DNA of 7,600 nucleotides from Dehalococcoidia bacterium. Lineage in GTDB: Bacteria; Chloroflexota; Dehalococcoidia; Dehalococcoidales; CSSed11-197. The stretch is from contig PUOQ01000013.1 in assembly GCA_003552785.1 (NCBI GenBank), positions 1-7,600 on the forward strand, read 5' to 3'. A program made the position numbers and the translations under genes. The notes beneath the pieces were generated by a model, which was not told where the DNA came from, ran no database searches, and saw nothing but the letters and a program-made list of their open reading frames with translations. Below, one piece after another: positions 1-7,047 of this stretch. Numbering within the stretch: position 1 is the first letter of the stretch; each line of letters starts with the position of its first letter.

Positions 1-1
1 C

Positions 2-352
2 GTGGGTGTTACCAGTATTTCGGGTATCATACCTCTTGCTATAGGGCGGGTGACCATCATAAAGGTACCCGGAATTGAAAAAGGGGGCTCTGCAACTGTG
101 GACTGCAGGCTTATATCAGATTATCTGGGAAAGGGCGGCCCGGTGGCATCTCTTGGCTTGGAGGCCTGGGTTGCCTTAAAAAGATCCGGAGTCAACTTCC
201 AGTATTTTGGCGCAGCAGAAGCTGTTATAGAGGCTTCAAAAAGCGGCCTTAACCCTGTGATCGTGTGTGTTGAAGGCGAGACTTCAAGGCTCATTAATCG
301 CCTGGTAGAATCCAGAATAAGCTACCAGATTATTGATGCTGAAGTTGCCTGA
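2..352 (+). CDS. C-terminal part of a probable transcriptional regulator (5' end outside window)
   Basis: The frame is open from the left edge to a TGA at 350-352. The first visible codon is GTG, but no ribosome binding site can be seen and the residues GVTSISGIIPLAIGRV read like the middle of a protein, so I treat the gene as 5' truncated. The 116 visible residues show alternating beta strands and helices with glycine turns: a segment around residues 45-60 (GGPVASLGLEAWVALKRSG), then FGAAEAVIEASKSGLNPVIVCVEGE, and a final short strand YQIIDAEV. From memory this resembles the C-terminal effector-like domain found behind a winged-helix domain in clostridial and archaeal regulators. The DNA-binding part would lie outside the window, so the function is a tentative family guess. 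It is separated from the next gene by a terminator-like hairpin and a promoter, so it is probably a separate unit. Confidence 0.7.
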   Translation: MGVTSISGIIPLAIGRVTIIKVPGIEKGGSATVDCRLISDYLGKGGPVASLGLEAWVALKRSGVNFQYFGAAEAVIEASKSGLNPVIVCVEGETSRLINRLVESRISYQIIDAEVA

Positions 353-368
353 TAGCATTTATTTTTAA

Positions 369-405
369 CCGGGTGGCTGCATTTCGTTTTTATAGCCCGG
401 CTTTT
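369..405 (+). terminator. Weak intrinsic terminator candidate after the first gene
   Basis: CCGGG at 369-373 pairs with CCCGG at 396-400, giving 5 bp plus a possible T-G pair, and is followed directly by CTTTTT. The 22-nt loop is long and the stem short, so it would be a weak terminator. Its place between a stop codon at 352 and a new promoter at 428 supports the call. Confidence 0.4.
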
Positions 406-427
406 TAACTTTTACTTCTCATTATTA

Positions 428-456
428 TTGACGAATTGACCGGGTGTGTTTAAAAT
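428..456 (+). promoter_or_regulatory. Sigma-A type promoter for the marR-RND operon
   Basis: TTGACG at 428-433 and TAAAAT at 451-456 are separated by exactly 17 nt, close to the vegetative consensus. Transcription would start near 463, about 55 nt before the regulator's start codon. The -10 hexamer forms the first six bases of the palindrome at 451-491, so a repressor bound there would block RNA polymerase. A second hexamer, TTGACC at 436-441, has no equally good -10 partner at 17 nt. Confidence 0.7.
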
Positions 457-491
457 TAAATATTAAGGTTTAACCGAAATATTTAATTTTA
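451..491. promoter_or_regulatory. 41-bp palindromic operator candidate (MarR binding site)
   Basis: TAAAATTAAATATT at 451-464 is the exact inverse complement of 478-491 (14 bp). The centre contains GGTTTAACC (467-475), which is itself a palindrome with the same central base, 471. Only two symmetric base pairs in the 41-bp block do not match (465/477 and 466/476). An 11-bp direct repeat ACCGAAATATT (473-483 and 491-501) adds a second register 18 bp downstream, so two dimers could bind side by side. MarR-family regulators normally bind inverted repeats that overlap their own promoters. Assignment to the regulator at 519 rests on position and was not tested. Confidence 0.7.
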
Positions 492-518
492 CCGAAATAT
501 TATTGGCAGGTGACACGG

Positions 519-965
519 GTGAAAAATAACAAAGAGGCTTTAATCAGAGATATTTTGGAATCCTCCAGCAGAATTTTCAATATAATTAAGCCTCGTGTGC
601 CGCTGGATTGCCTGTCTTCTGACCTTACTGTTGCCCAGTTAAGGGTTTTGCTGCTTCTTTATTCAGACGGACCTGCTCATATGAGTGCCATTGCCTCTCA
701 GCTGGGTGTGGCACTTTCTTCGGCTACCGGTATCGTGGATAACCTGGTAAAAAAAGAAATGGTTTTTCGGGAGGCTGATAGCCTGGATCGGAGGCTGGTG
801 GTTTGCAAACTTGCACCTGCCGGAGAGGATTTAACCGGGAGATTATGGTCAATGGGGGAATTACAGCTGGAACAACTACTTGAAGGCTTGACTCCTGGGC
901 AGCTTGAAAAATCTGCCCAGGTAGCCCGAATGCTTCTGGATAACATCACCGGAAAATTTAAGTAA
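519..965 (+). CDS. MarR-family transcriptional regulator
   Basis: A 148-residue winged helix-turn-helix protein of normal MarR length. The central DNA-binding domain is clear: LTVAQLRVLLLLYSDGPAHMSAIASQLGVALSSATGIVDNLVKKEMVFREADSLDRRL covers about residues 36-93. The recognition helix lies near 64-78 and the wing carries the conserved D-x-R/RR element (DRR, 90-92). N- and C-terminal helices would form the dimer interface. I chose the GTG at 519 because AGGTGA (508-513) sits 5 nt before it; a GTG at 510 would add three residues (MTR) but would lie inside that binding site. Its stop is 21 nt before the exporter gene, so the two are very likely one operon, with the regulator repressing both from the palindrome at 451-491 until a small ligand, perhaps a substrate of the pump, releases it. 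The ligand cannot be deduced. Confidence 0.93.
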   Translation: MKNNKEALIRDILESSSRIFNIIKPRVPLDCLSSDLTVAQLRVLLLLYSDGPAHMSAIASQLGVALSSATGIVDNLVKKEMVFREADSLDRRLVVCKLAPAGEDLTGRLWSMGELQLEQLLEGLTPGQLEKSAQVARMLLDNITGKFK

Positions 966-986
966 TAAAAAAGCAAAGGCTGGTCT

Positions 987-3215
987 TTGGTGGTTAAAGT
1001 AACTGAAGCAATTGCCGGTTTCATAATACGCAATTCGTTATGCTTTATCATTGCAGCCATTGTCATTACGGGTGCGGCAGTTCCCGGTTTAACCCTGCTA
1101 AGGACAGAAACCGGCTTTGAGGCTCTTATTTCGACCGATTCAAAGATTTACCGGGACAACGTCCGCTTTGAAGCCGCTTTTGGCGCTGAGCCTGTTACGG
1201 TTTTGCTTTCCGGTGAAATTTCAGAAGTGCTGGCAGAAGACAACCTGGCCGTCATAGCAGAATTTGAAGATTATATACTGGGTGATGAGCGCTTTCGTAA
1301 TATAGTAAGCCCGGTTTCACTTCTGGAGATCGATACCGGGCAATCATATACTCAAAACCCCCGCGCAATCAAGGAAGCTGTGTTTGACGGCGAAGGCAAT
1401 CTGAATCCTGTACTGCACCAGCTTGCTCCTGACAAAGAAAATGTTTTGCTACTTGTAACGCCAGCGGGAAACATGAGTAAAGATGAATCCCTCGAGTTGG
1501 TAAAACACATTGAGGATTTCTTTGCAGGTAGCCCTGTCGAAAGTGCAGGCGTTACCGTTATTTCAGATGCCGGCTTGATAGATGCCATCAGTATTGCAAT
1601 GGGTAGAAATATCGCCATACTGCTTGGCCTTTCTGTAGCGGTCATGCTGGTCATCCTCTCCGTTTCCTTCAGGGTGCACTGGCGCCTCCTTTCTCTGTTG
1701 ATGGTTGGCATCAGCGCGTTTTGGACCTTTGGTCTCATGGGATACCTTTCAGTTCCACTGAGCATGGCTACCATGGCGGTTCTGCCCATATTAATTGGTC
1801 TGGGAATAGATTTTTCAATACAGTTTCATAATCGTTACCAGGAAGAGATTACCCGCTGCGGCAGTGTAGGGGGAGCCATCGTCGTTTCTATTTCACGCAT
1901 GTTTCCTGTAATCGGGGTAGCTCTTCTTGCCACCATTGCGGGTTTTATAACTTTGTATATTTCTGAAGTTCCCATGATACAGGATTTTGGTCTGATGCTG
2001 GCTGTCGGCGTAATCTTAAGTTATATAGTGGGCCTTTTTTTGCTGCATAGCATTGTTTATCTGGCAGATAAACGGACCCGGGTTGAAAAGTTGAAAGTAA
2101 AATCCAGGGAGGCAAGCGGCCGCATCGAATGGTTCCTGGCAAAAATGGGCAAGCTGGCTATCAGGCATACCGCATGGATTCTAATTTTTGCCCTGGCCCC
2201 TGCTGTTTTAGGCGGTATATTCGACAGCCGGTTGCCGGTCAATACGGACTATGAGGAGTTAATGCCCCAGGATGAAACGGCGCTGGTTGAATTGCGAAAC
2301 CTGAGGCATATTACCGGAAGTGGTGGTGAGATACGTTTTCTGATAGGTGCTGAAAAAATAACCAGCCCGGAGGTTTTAAACTGGGTGCATAATTTTGGGG
2401 AGCAGGCGATGCTTGATCACCCGGAAATCATTTCAGCCAGCAGCCCGGCAACAGTCATTGCTCAGGCGGCTGGTGGAATAATTCCTCCTGTCGAACAGAT
2501 AGATAATATTCTCCAGGCTACACCTGAAATGCTTCGCTCAAGGGTTATATCGGATGATTTAACTATGGCTGTTTTGACGCTGAATATTCAATATATTGAT
2601 CTAGAAGATACTTACGATCTGATCAATTCACTGCAGCAATCCGCCAGCCCTCCGGAGGGGATCGAGATGTCACCGGTTGGAACTACCGCTCTGGGTGCCA
2701 GTACCATAGATGCCGTAATCGGATCCCGTATGCTCATGAATGGCCTGTGCCTGGGTGCAGTGTTTTTAATCATCCTGCTATCCTGCCGCCATCCTTCCAG
2801 GGCGGTATTTACAATTATTCCGGCGGGGGCGGTAATTGCATGGACTTCACTTGTCATGTTTATACTGGGGGTGCCTCTCAACCCGCTTACAGCTGTACTG
2901 GGTGTTATTATTATAGGCATCGGCACAGAGTTTATGGTGCTGATAAACGGGCGCTATGATGAAGAAAAGAGGCATGGTTATGAACCGGGGGATGCCATGG
3001 TAACCGCTATAACCAAGACCGGCCGGGCGGTTATGACGACTGCTTTAACCACCCTGGGGGGATTTGGGGTACTGCTTGCATCCAATTTTGTGATGATTCG
3101 TGATTTTGGCATTGCCACTGTAGTCGGCGTTGTATTGTGCCTTGTAATTACACTGACGGTGATGCCCGGTCTGGTAGTATGGTACGATAGGTTGCGGTAT
3201 AAAAACCAGCGTTAA
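987..3215 (+). CDS. RND superfamily exporter, MMPL/HAE3 type
   Basis: A 742-residue membrane protein built as two similar halves, the usual size for the single-polypeptide HAE3/MMPL branch of RND pumps, which use the proton gradient and need no adaptor in Gram-positive cells. Each half has one leading membrane helix (about 17-37 and 395-415), a large extracytoplasmic loop, then five more helices (about 207-360 and 590-735). The family's sterol-sensing-like signatures appear in both: GLGIDFSIQFHNRYQEE from about 271 and GIGTEFMVLINGRYDEE from about 644, followed by the second half's ALTTLGGFGVLLASNF. An acidic residue in the membrane segment of each half (D in GIDFS, E in GTEFM) is a candidate for proton relay. 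The start is TTG at 987 or GTG at 990; AAAGG at 975-979 suits both. Co-transcription with the MarR regulator suggests export of a toxic or signalling hydrophobic compound. The substrate is unknown; lipid export is an alternative. Confidence 0.93.
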   Translation: MVVKVTEAIAGFIIRNSLCFIIAAIVITGAAVPGLTLLRTETGFEALISTDSKIYRDNVRFEAAFGAEPVTVLLSGEISEVLAEDNLAVIAEFEDYILGDERFRNIVSPVSLLEIDTGQSYTQNPRAIKEAVFDGEGNLNPVLHQLAPDKENVLLLVTPAGNMSKDESLELVKHIEDFFAGSPVESAGVTVISDAGLIDAISIAMGRNIAILLGLSVAVMLVILSVSFRVHWRLLSLLMVGISAFWTFGLMGYLSVPLSMATMAVLPILIGLGIDFSIQFHNRYQEEITRCGSVGGAIVVSISRMFPVIGVALLATIAGFITLYISEVPMIQDFGLMLAVGVILSYIVGLFLLHSIVYLADKRTRVEKLKVKSREASGRIEWFLAKMGKLAIRHTAWILIFALAPAVLGGIFDSRLPVNTDYEELMPQDETALVELRNLRHITGSGGEIRFLIGAEKITSPEVLNWVHNFGEQAMLDHPEIISASSPATVIAQAAGGIIPPVEQIDNILQATPEMLRSRVISDDLTMAVLTLNIQYIDLEDTYDLINSLQQSASPPEGIEMSPVGTTALGASTIDAVIGSRMLMNGLCLGAVFLIILLSCRHPSRAVFTIIPAGAVIAWTSLVMFILGVPLNPLTAVLGVIIIGIGTEFMVLINGRYDEEKRHGYEPGDAMVTAITKTGRAVMTTALTTLGGFGVLLASNFVMIRDFGIATVVGVVLCLVITLTVMPGLVVWYDRLRYKNQR

Positions 3216-3268
3216 ATTTCTAACTGTAAGCTGGCCTGAAAGCCACTTTCGTTTAACCAATCAATAAT

Positions 3269-3284
3269 AAAAAAAAGGGGGGGG
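3269..3284 (+). promoter_or_regulatory. A8G8 homopolymer tract serving as ribosome binding region
   Basis: Eight A residues (3269-3276) run straight into eight G residues (3277-3284), only 3 nt before the ATG at 3288. The A/G junction (AAAGGGG) is the only Shine-Dalgarno-like sequence for this gene, so the length of the G run sets the spacing between ribosome binding site and start codon. Confidence 0.6.
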
Positions 3285-3287
3285 TAA

Positions 3288-3896
3288 ATGAAAAACGCAG
3301 TTTTGGGAATAGGGGCAAGCCCGCGTAAAAATGGTAATTCAGACATGCTTCTCAAAAAAATTCTTGAGGGTGCTCGCAGTGAAAATGTTAAAACCGAAAT
3401 GGTGCAGTTGAGGGACTATCAATTTACGGCCTGCACTGGCTGTGAAATGTGTCGCAAAAAACCTGAATGCGATGGCCTTAAAGACGGCATGCAGCTTATC
3501 TACCCCAAAATTCTCGAAGCCCGCGGCCTGGTTCTGGTTTCTCCTACACATAATTATAATGTAACCGCCTGGATGAAGGCATTTATAGACAGACTGTATT
3601 GTTTTTACACGTTTACAGATGACAGGCCCAGAAACTATTCGAGCTCACTGGCCGGTCAGGGGCGCAAGGTGATCCTGACCGCTGTCGGGGAACAGCCTTC
3701 ATATGAAGAAGCCATTGGCCTTTCAATAGACGCAATGAGGTTGCCCTTTGAAGCACTGGGGTACGATGTAATAGCTGACCTTCCAGTGTTGGGAATTTTT
3801 GATAAGGGTAAAATAAACGAGCAGGCCGATATAATGGAAAAGGCTGGCAGCCTGGGCAGGGAACTGGCACTTTCGGTTATTAAAAATAATAAGTAG
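3288..3896 (+). CDS. Iron-sulfur flavoprotein (flavodoxin-like, FMN- and [4Fe-4S]-binding reductase)
   Basis: A 202-residue flavodoxin-fold protein of the NADPH-dependent FMN reductase superfamily. The N-terminal strand VLGIGASPRKNGNS (5-18) carries the phosphate-binding loop SPRKNGNS for FMN. Residues C49, C52, C55 and C61 form the compact C-x2-C-x2-C-x5-C motif that binds a [4Fe-4S] cluster in the iron-sulfur flavoproteins of methanogens and anaerobic bacteria. A second flavin-contact segment, SPTHNYNVTAWMKAFIDRL, lies around 85-103. In that family electrons pass from ferredoxin through the cluster to FMN, and roles in detoxifying oxygen or peroxide have been proposed. Here the acceptor is unknown. 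It follows the exporter by 72 nt on the same strand, with only a poor hairpin between (TGGC 3232-3235 with GCCA 3242-3245), so read-through from the operon is possible. The gene ends before a strong terminator. Confidence 0.9.
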   Translation: MKNAVLGIGASPRKNGNSDMLLKKILEGARSENVKTEMVQLRDYQFTACTGCEMCRKKPECDGLKDGMQLIYPKILEARGLVLVSPTHNYNVTAWMKAFIDRLYCFYTFTDDRPRNYSSSLAGQGRKVILTAVGEQPSYEEAIGLSIDAMRLPFEALGYDVIADLPVLGIFDKGKINEQADIMEKAGSLGRELALSVIKNNK

Positions 3897-3930
3897 AAAA
3901 AGACGGGCTTAGAGCTTTATTAAAAGAGAA

Positions 3931-3964
3931 ATAAAAAAGGGCGGTGGCTACCGCCCTTTTTTAT
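3931..3964. terminator. Bidirectional intrinsic terminator between convergent genes
   Basis: A perfect 15-bp inverted repeat with a GGCT loop. The GC core GGGCGGT (3939-3945) pairs with ACCGCCC (3950-3956) and is flanked by AAAAAA and TTTTTT. Because the flanks are A-rich and T-rich, the same hairpin ends transcripts from both sides: the flavoprotein gene on the plus strand and the solute-binding gene on the minus strand, whose stop is 22 nt away. Confidence 0.93.
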
Positions 3965-3985
3965 AAAGCATTTGGTTTTAGTGAC

Positions 3986-4849
3986 TTAGGGGAGCCAGCT
4001 GTTGACAATGTCCTGGTTGTCATCAATCCAGGTGCGGGCAGCAACAGCCGGGGCCATTCCGTCAACAGAAATGTAAGCCATAACCTCGCCGAGCTGTTCA
4101 TCGGTTAGCTTCCAGTTTTCGAAAAAGGTGGTTGCCTCGGGGAAGTCGTCCCTGAAGCCCTGCCGGGCCACAATAACAATTTCTTCAAGGCCGCCCAGGG
4201 TTTCATCCGGGTCCTCAAGCAATTTCAGGTCATATTCGGCAAACTTCCAGTGTGGTGCCCAGCCGGTTACGGCAATCCAATCGCCGTTGTTGTAATAGCT
4301 GTCAAGTTCAGCCATCATGGCTGCTTCACTGGACTCGCTGAGTTCCCAGTCATCCAGGCCGTAATTGGGCATGGTTTCATTCTTTGTAGCTTCCATTATG
4401 CCGGCACCGGGATCGATGCCAACAATGCGGCCTCCAAATTCCTCTTCATAATCTTTCATTTCTGCCAGGGAATCGATGGTCACATATTCAGGTACAACAA
4501 TTGCCAGTACTGCACCCTCATAAAGAACGCCGATGCGGTCAACATTATCCTGGTGCTGCTCCCAGTAAGACTGGTGGGTGTAAGGGAGCCACGCGGTTGT
4601 GATTATGTCCTGGTCTCCGGTGGCTATGGATTCCCACATCACGCCGGCAGAAACCGAACTGAGTTCTACCTGGTAGCCCATGTCCTCTAAAATTTCCTTT
4701 GCAAGAAAGGCTTCAGCTTCCGCTCAGGCCCATTCTACATAAGCAATTTTTACGGTTCCGGTGTCATCGACGCAACTGCCAAGTAAACCGGCAGTCATAG
4801 CAACCATGATAATTGCTGCAAAAATTGAGTAACGAATTTTCTTTAACAT
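3986..4849 (-). CDS. Glycine betaine-type ABC transporter solute-binding lipoprotein with in-frame UGA at codon 42
   Basis: From the ATG at 4849 (AGGAGG at 4855-4860, 5 nt away) the frame encodes 287 residues if the UGA at 4726-4724 is read through. The N-terminus is a lipoprotein signal: KK, a hydrophobic stretch, then LLGSC with the lipid-bearing Cys at 26. After it come the OpuAC-domain segments: KIAYVEW (Trp 40), TTAWLPYTH (Trp 87), VGIDPGAGIM (144-152) and TGWAPHW (Trp 197 and 201). Such tryptophans form the aromatic cage for quaternary amines in this family. The order is the usual unpermuted one. Nothing else breaks the frame; the part after the UGA alone, from the ATG at 4681, would lack the signal peptide and the first lobe's opening strand. 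UGA follows Trp 40 by two codons. It may encode selenocysteine, be a recent nonsense mutation (the gene would then be a pseudogene) or be a sequencing error. Third gene of the importer operon. Confidence 0.85.
4696..4710 (-). other. Small hairpin 13 nt after the in-frame UGA (SECIS candidate, weak)
   Basis: In the transcript CCUUU (4710-4706) pairs with AAAGG (4700-4696) around the loop CUUGC. The loop begins 18 nt after the UGA, inside the distance range described for bacterial selenocysteine insertion elements. The stem has only 5 bp, however, and the loop G is in the fourth position rather than among the first two, so the match is poor. Confidence 0.25.
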
Positions 4850-4877
4850 ATTTTCCTCCTGTTATAATAGTGTTATA

Positions 4878-4894
4878 TTGCCTTTATTAGGCAA
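4878..4894. repeat. 6-bp inverted repeat between permease and solute-binding genes
   Basis: TTGCCT (4878-4883) and AGGCAA (4889-4894) pair perfectly around a 5-nt loop in the 91-nt gap between the permease stop and the solute-binding start. There is no T-run after it on the minus strand, so it is not a terminator. A hairpin here could mark an RNA-processing or stabilising site that lets the solute-binding protein be made in excess, which is usual for such operons. That role is inference. Confidence 0.4.
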
Positions 4895-4940
4895 CGATTG
4901 TTCTATTAAGCATCCCTCCTTTCTTTCATAATCCGGATAT

Positions 4941-5861
4941 TTAAGCGCTTGAAGCCTGCTGCTCCTTCTTTTGCAGGCGGCGCTTTTTGATATATTGAAT
5001 AATCCTGCTAAGCGGTGGCTCCTTTCCCGACCCGATGTTGCGGCTAACCCTGTCCAGGATTATGGCCATGATGACGATGGCAAGCCCACTTTCAAAACCA
5101 AGTGCCAGGTCGAGCCGGTTTACGGATCGCATTACCTCTCCACCCAGTCCCCCGGCGCCGATCATGGCAGCAATTACCACCATGGATATTCCCAGCATAA
5201 TGCACTGGTTCACCCCTGCCATTATACTGGGCAGGGAAAGGGGCAGCTCCACTTTTCTCAGCACCTGCCTGTCATTGGCGCCGAAAGCGACTGCCATTTC
5301 CTTCATATCTTCCGGGACTTGAGTAATGCCCAGGTATGTCAGCCGGACGGGCGGTGGAATAGCAAAAATAATGGTGGCAAACAAGCCCGGAACGATGCCG
5401 ATTCCGAATAACATCACGGCGGGAATAAGGTAAACAAAGGGCGGCATTGTCTGCATAAAATCAAGCACCGGCCTCATTGCCGCTTCAAGCTTTGAGCTGC
5501 GGGTCATAAGTACGCCTATAGGTATACCGATAATCAGGGCAATTATAACTGCAACTACAACCAGAACCAGGGTGCTTATCAATTGAGGCCAGAGGCCAAT
5601 GTTCCAGATTAATCCCAGGCCCACAATACCCAGCAGGGCGGTTAATTTGGAGGTAAGTAGCCAGATAATCAAGCCGAAAATAAGTATGAGTATAACCGGC
5701 TCAATGGCAAGCATCCCGTCTCTTAGCAAGCCGGTTATAAAATTAAGGCCATCTCTGATGCCATCAAAAATTACCGACAGGTTGGCTACCAGCCACCTGA
5801 CAAACCATTCTATCGCATCACCCAGTGGCAGCTTGGGCAAATCAAAGTTCAGCAATGCCAT
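4941..5861 (-). CDS. Glycine betaine-type ABC transporter permease (OpuAB/ProW family)
   Basis: A 306-residue inner-membrane permease. An N-terminal amphipathic or re-entrant region of about 45 residues precedes the core, as in OpuAB/ProW, and five to six hydrophobic helices follow from about residue 50. The cytoplasmic coupling loop is clear at about 188-216: EMAVAFGANDRQVLRKVELPL followed by SLPSIMAG, the EAA-type contact with the ATPase. Other family segments are FMQTMPPFVYLIPAVMLFGIG (135-155) and MIGAGGLGGEVM. The C-terminus is a short basic tail rich in K, R and Q. I chose the ATG at 5861, which has a purine-rich AAGGGGG just upstream; it overlaps the end of the ATPase gene by 20 nt, pointing to translational coupling. 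A TTG at 5891 would add 10 residues but has no visible ribosome binding site. It forms the channel of the importer with the neighbouring ATPase and lipoprotein. Confidence 0.95.
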   Translation of the reverse strand: MALLNFDLPKLPLGDAIEWFVRWLVANLSVIFDGIRDGLNFITGLLRDGMLAIEPVILILIFGLIIWLLTSKLTALLGIVGLGLIWNIGLWPQLISTLVLVVVAVIIALIIGIPIGVLMTRSSKLEAAMRPVLDFMQTMPPFVYLIPAVMLFGIGIVPGLFATIIFAIPPPVRLTYLGITQVPEDMKEMAVAFGANDRQVLRKVELPLSLPSIMAGVNQCIMLGISMVVIAAMIGAGGLGGEVMRSVNRLDLALGFESGLAIVIMAIILDRVSRNIGSGKEPPLSRIIQYIKKRRLQKKEQQASSA

Positions 5862-7047
5862 CGCCCCCTTTTCTTTCATCCAGGGTGTCAACCAGAGTGT
5901 TGTGGGTTATTATGCCCAGGAAGCGCTCTTTTTCATCCACAACTGCCAGTGCTCTATCAGCCTGGCGCAATGCGGGGTAAATATCCCGCATGATGGTGTC
6001 AGCGGGTATTGTGTCGGCTTTTCGAATTACATCCGCAAAACTCTTTTCGCGCTTCTTGGATAAGGGTAAAATGTCGTCCCTGGTAATATACCCTACCAGT
6101 TTACGCCTCGGGCCGAGGACGAAAAGATAATCAGAATCTGCCTTTTTCATCCTGTGGAGGGCGACAGAAACGCTTTCTGTTTCACGCACCAGTTCCCGGG
6201 GCCACTTGGAGACGCTGCTTGCATCCAGGATTTTGGATACATCAATACCGGTAAGGAAGTTTTCAACATATTCATTGGCAGGCTCTGCAAGAATTTCATC
6301 TGCAGTGCCGATTTGTTCAATGGCACCATCGCGCATAATAGCAATTTTGTCACCCAGTCGCAGGGCTTCATCGAGGTCGTGGGTTACAAATACCACCGTC
6401 TTTTTTATTTCACGCTGCAGGTTAATCAACTCCTCCTGCATTTCGGCTCTTATAAGTGCATCAAGTGCCCCGAATGGTTCATCCATGAGTAGTATGTCGG
6501 CATCCATGACAAGGGCCCTGGCAAGGCCGACTCTTTGTTTCATGCCACCGCTGAGCTGGTTGGGCATCGCATTTCTCCATTCGCCAAGGCCAACTGTTTC
6601 CAGTGCCTTTTCTGCCCTTTTCTGCCTTTCCTCTTTAACAACCCCCCTTATTTCCATTCCGAAGGATACATTGTCAATGATGGTGCGGTTGGGCAGAATG
6701 GCGAAGTGCTGAAATACCATGCTGATTCTTTCCCCGCGCAGCCTGCGCAGCTCTTTTTCAGTCATTTTTTCTATTGCCTGGCCTTCTACAAGCAACGAGC
6801 CACTGGTCGGCATGATAAGTGCATTAATAAGCCGCAGAAGAGTGGATTTACCCGAACCCGAAAGGCCGATAAGGACAAAGATCTCCCCTTCTTCTACTTC
6901 AAAGTTGGCACCTGCAACACCCAGGGTTAATCCGGTTTCCTTCTGTATTTCGCTTCGTGTGTAACCCTGGTTAAACAGCTCCAGGGCTTTACCGGTATTG
7001 TCCCCGTATATTTTTACGAGGTTTCTAGCTTCTATTTTTACTGTCAA
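5842..7047 (-). CDS. Glycine betaine-type ABC transporter ATPase with C-terminal CBS domains (OpuAA/ProV family)
   Basis: A 401-residue ATPase of the usual OpuAA/ProV length. Motifs in order: Walker A GLSGSGKST (61-69), Q-loop VFQHF (111-115), signature LSGGMKQR (165-172), Walker B ILLMDEP (185-191) and switch histidine in VTHD (221-224). All catalytic residues are present. The N-terminal insertion GYTRSEIQKETG (about 28-39), before the first beta strand, is typical of this subfamily. Residues about 285-395 form a tandem CBS module (YLFVLGPRRKLVGYITRDD and LAVVDEKERFLGIITHN); in the OpuA system of Lactococcus this region senses ionic strength and binds cyclic di-AMP, so similar osmotic gating is likely here. 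The start is TTG at 7047, with AAAGG/AAGGG elements just before it and the family's opening MTVKIEARNLVKIYG. It is the first gene of the operon and has a long leader. Confidence 0.96.
   Translation of the reverse strand: MTVKIEARNLVKIYGDNTGKALELFNQGYTRSEIQKETGLTLGVAGANFEVEEGEIFVLIGLSGSGKSTLLRLINALIMPTSGSLLVEGQAIEKMTEKELRRLRGERISMVFQHFAILPNRTIIDNVSFGMEIRGVVKEERQKRAEKALETVGLGEWRNAMPNQLSGGMKQRVGLARALVMDADILLMDEPFGALDALIRAEMQEELINLQREIKKTVVFVTHDLDEALRLGDKIAIMRDGAIEQIGTADEILAEPANEYVENFLTGIDVSKILDASSVSKWPRELVRETESVSVALHRMKKADSDYLFVLGPRRKLVGYITRDDILPLSKKREKSFADVIRKADTIPADTIMRDIYPALRQADRALAVVDEKERFLGIITHNTLVDTLDERKGGDGIAEL

Noticed and set aside
3229..3254. Hairpin TGGC/GCCA after the exporter gene as a terminator.
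   Set aside because: Only 4 bp plus weak pairs and no proper T-run; too weak to list as a terminator.
3986..4681. Solute-binding gene starting at the internal ATG 4681.
   Set aside because: That product would lack the signal peptide, lipobox and first cage tryptophan, and has only a poorly spaced GAGG before it. The frame upstream to 4849 is plainly the same gene.
4724..4726. Reading the internal stop as pyrrolysine or as tryptophan in an alternative code.
   Set aside because: Pyrrolysine uses UAG, and here the codon is UGA. Tryptophan is encoded by UGG in the codon next but one before it, and no other gene in the window has internal UGA.
4889..4920. Mini-ORF on the minus strand: AGGAGGG followed by ATG at 4913 and eight codons (MLNRTIVA).
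   Set aside because: The Shine-Dalgarno motif touches the start codon (spacing about 1 nt), so initiation is unlikely, and the peptide has no run of regulatory codons typical of an attenuator.
4250..6964. Several plus-strand open frames of 80-168 codons across the importer operon.
   Set aside because: They lie opposite well-supported ABC transporter genes, have no ribosome binding sites and show low-complexity composition typical of antisense shadows.
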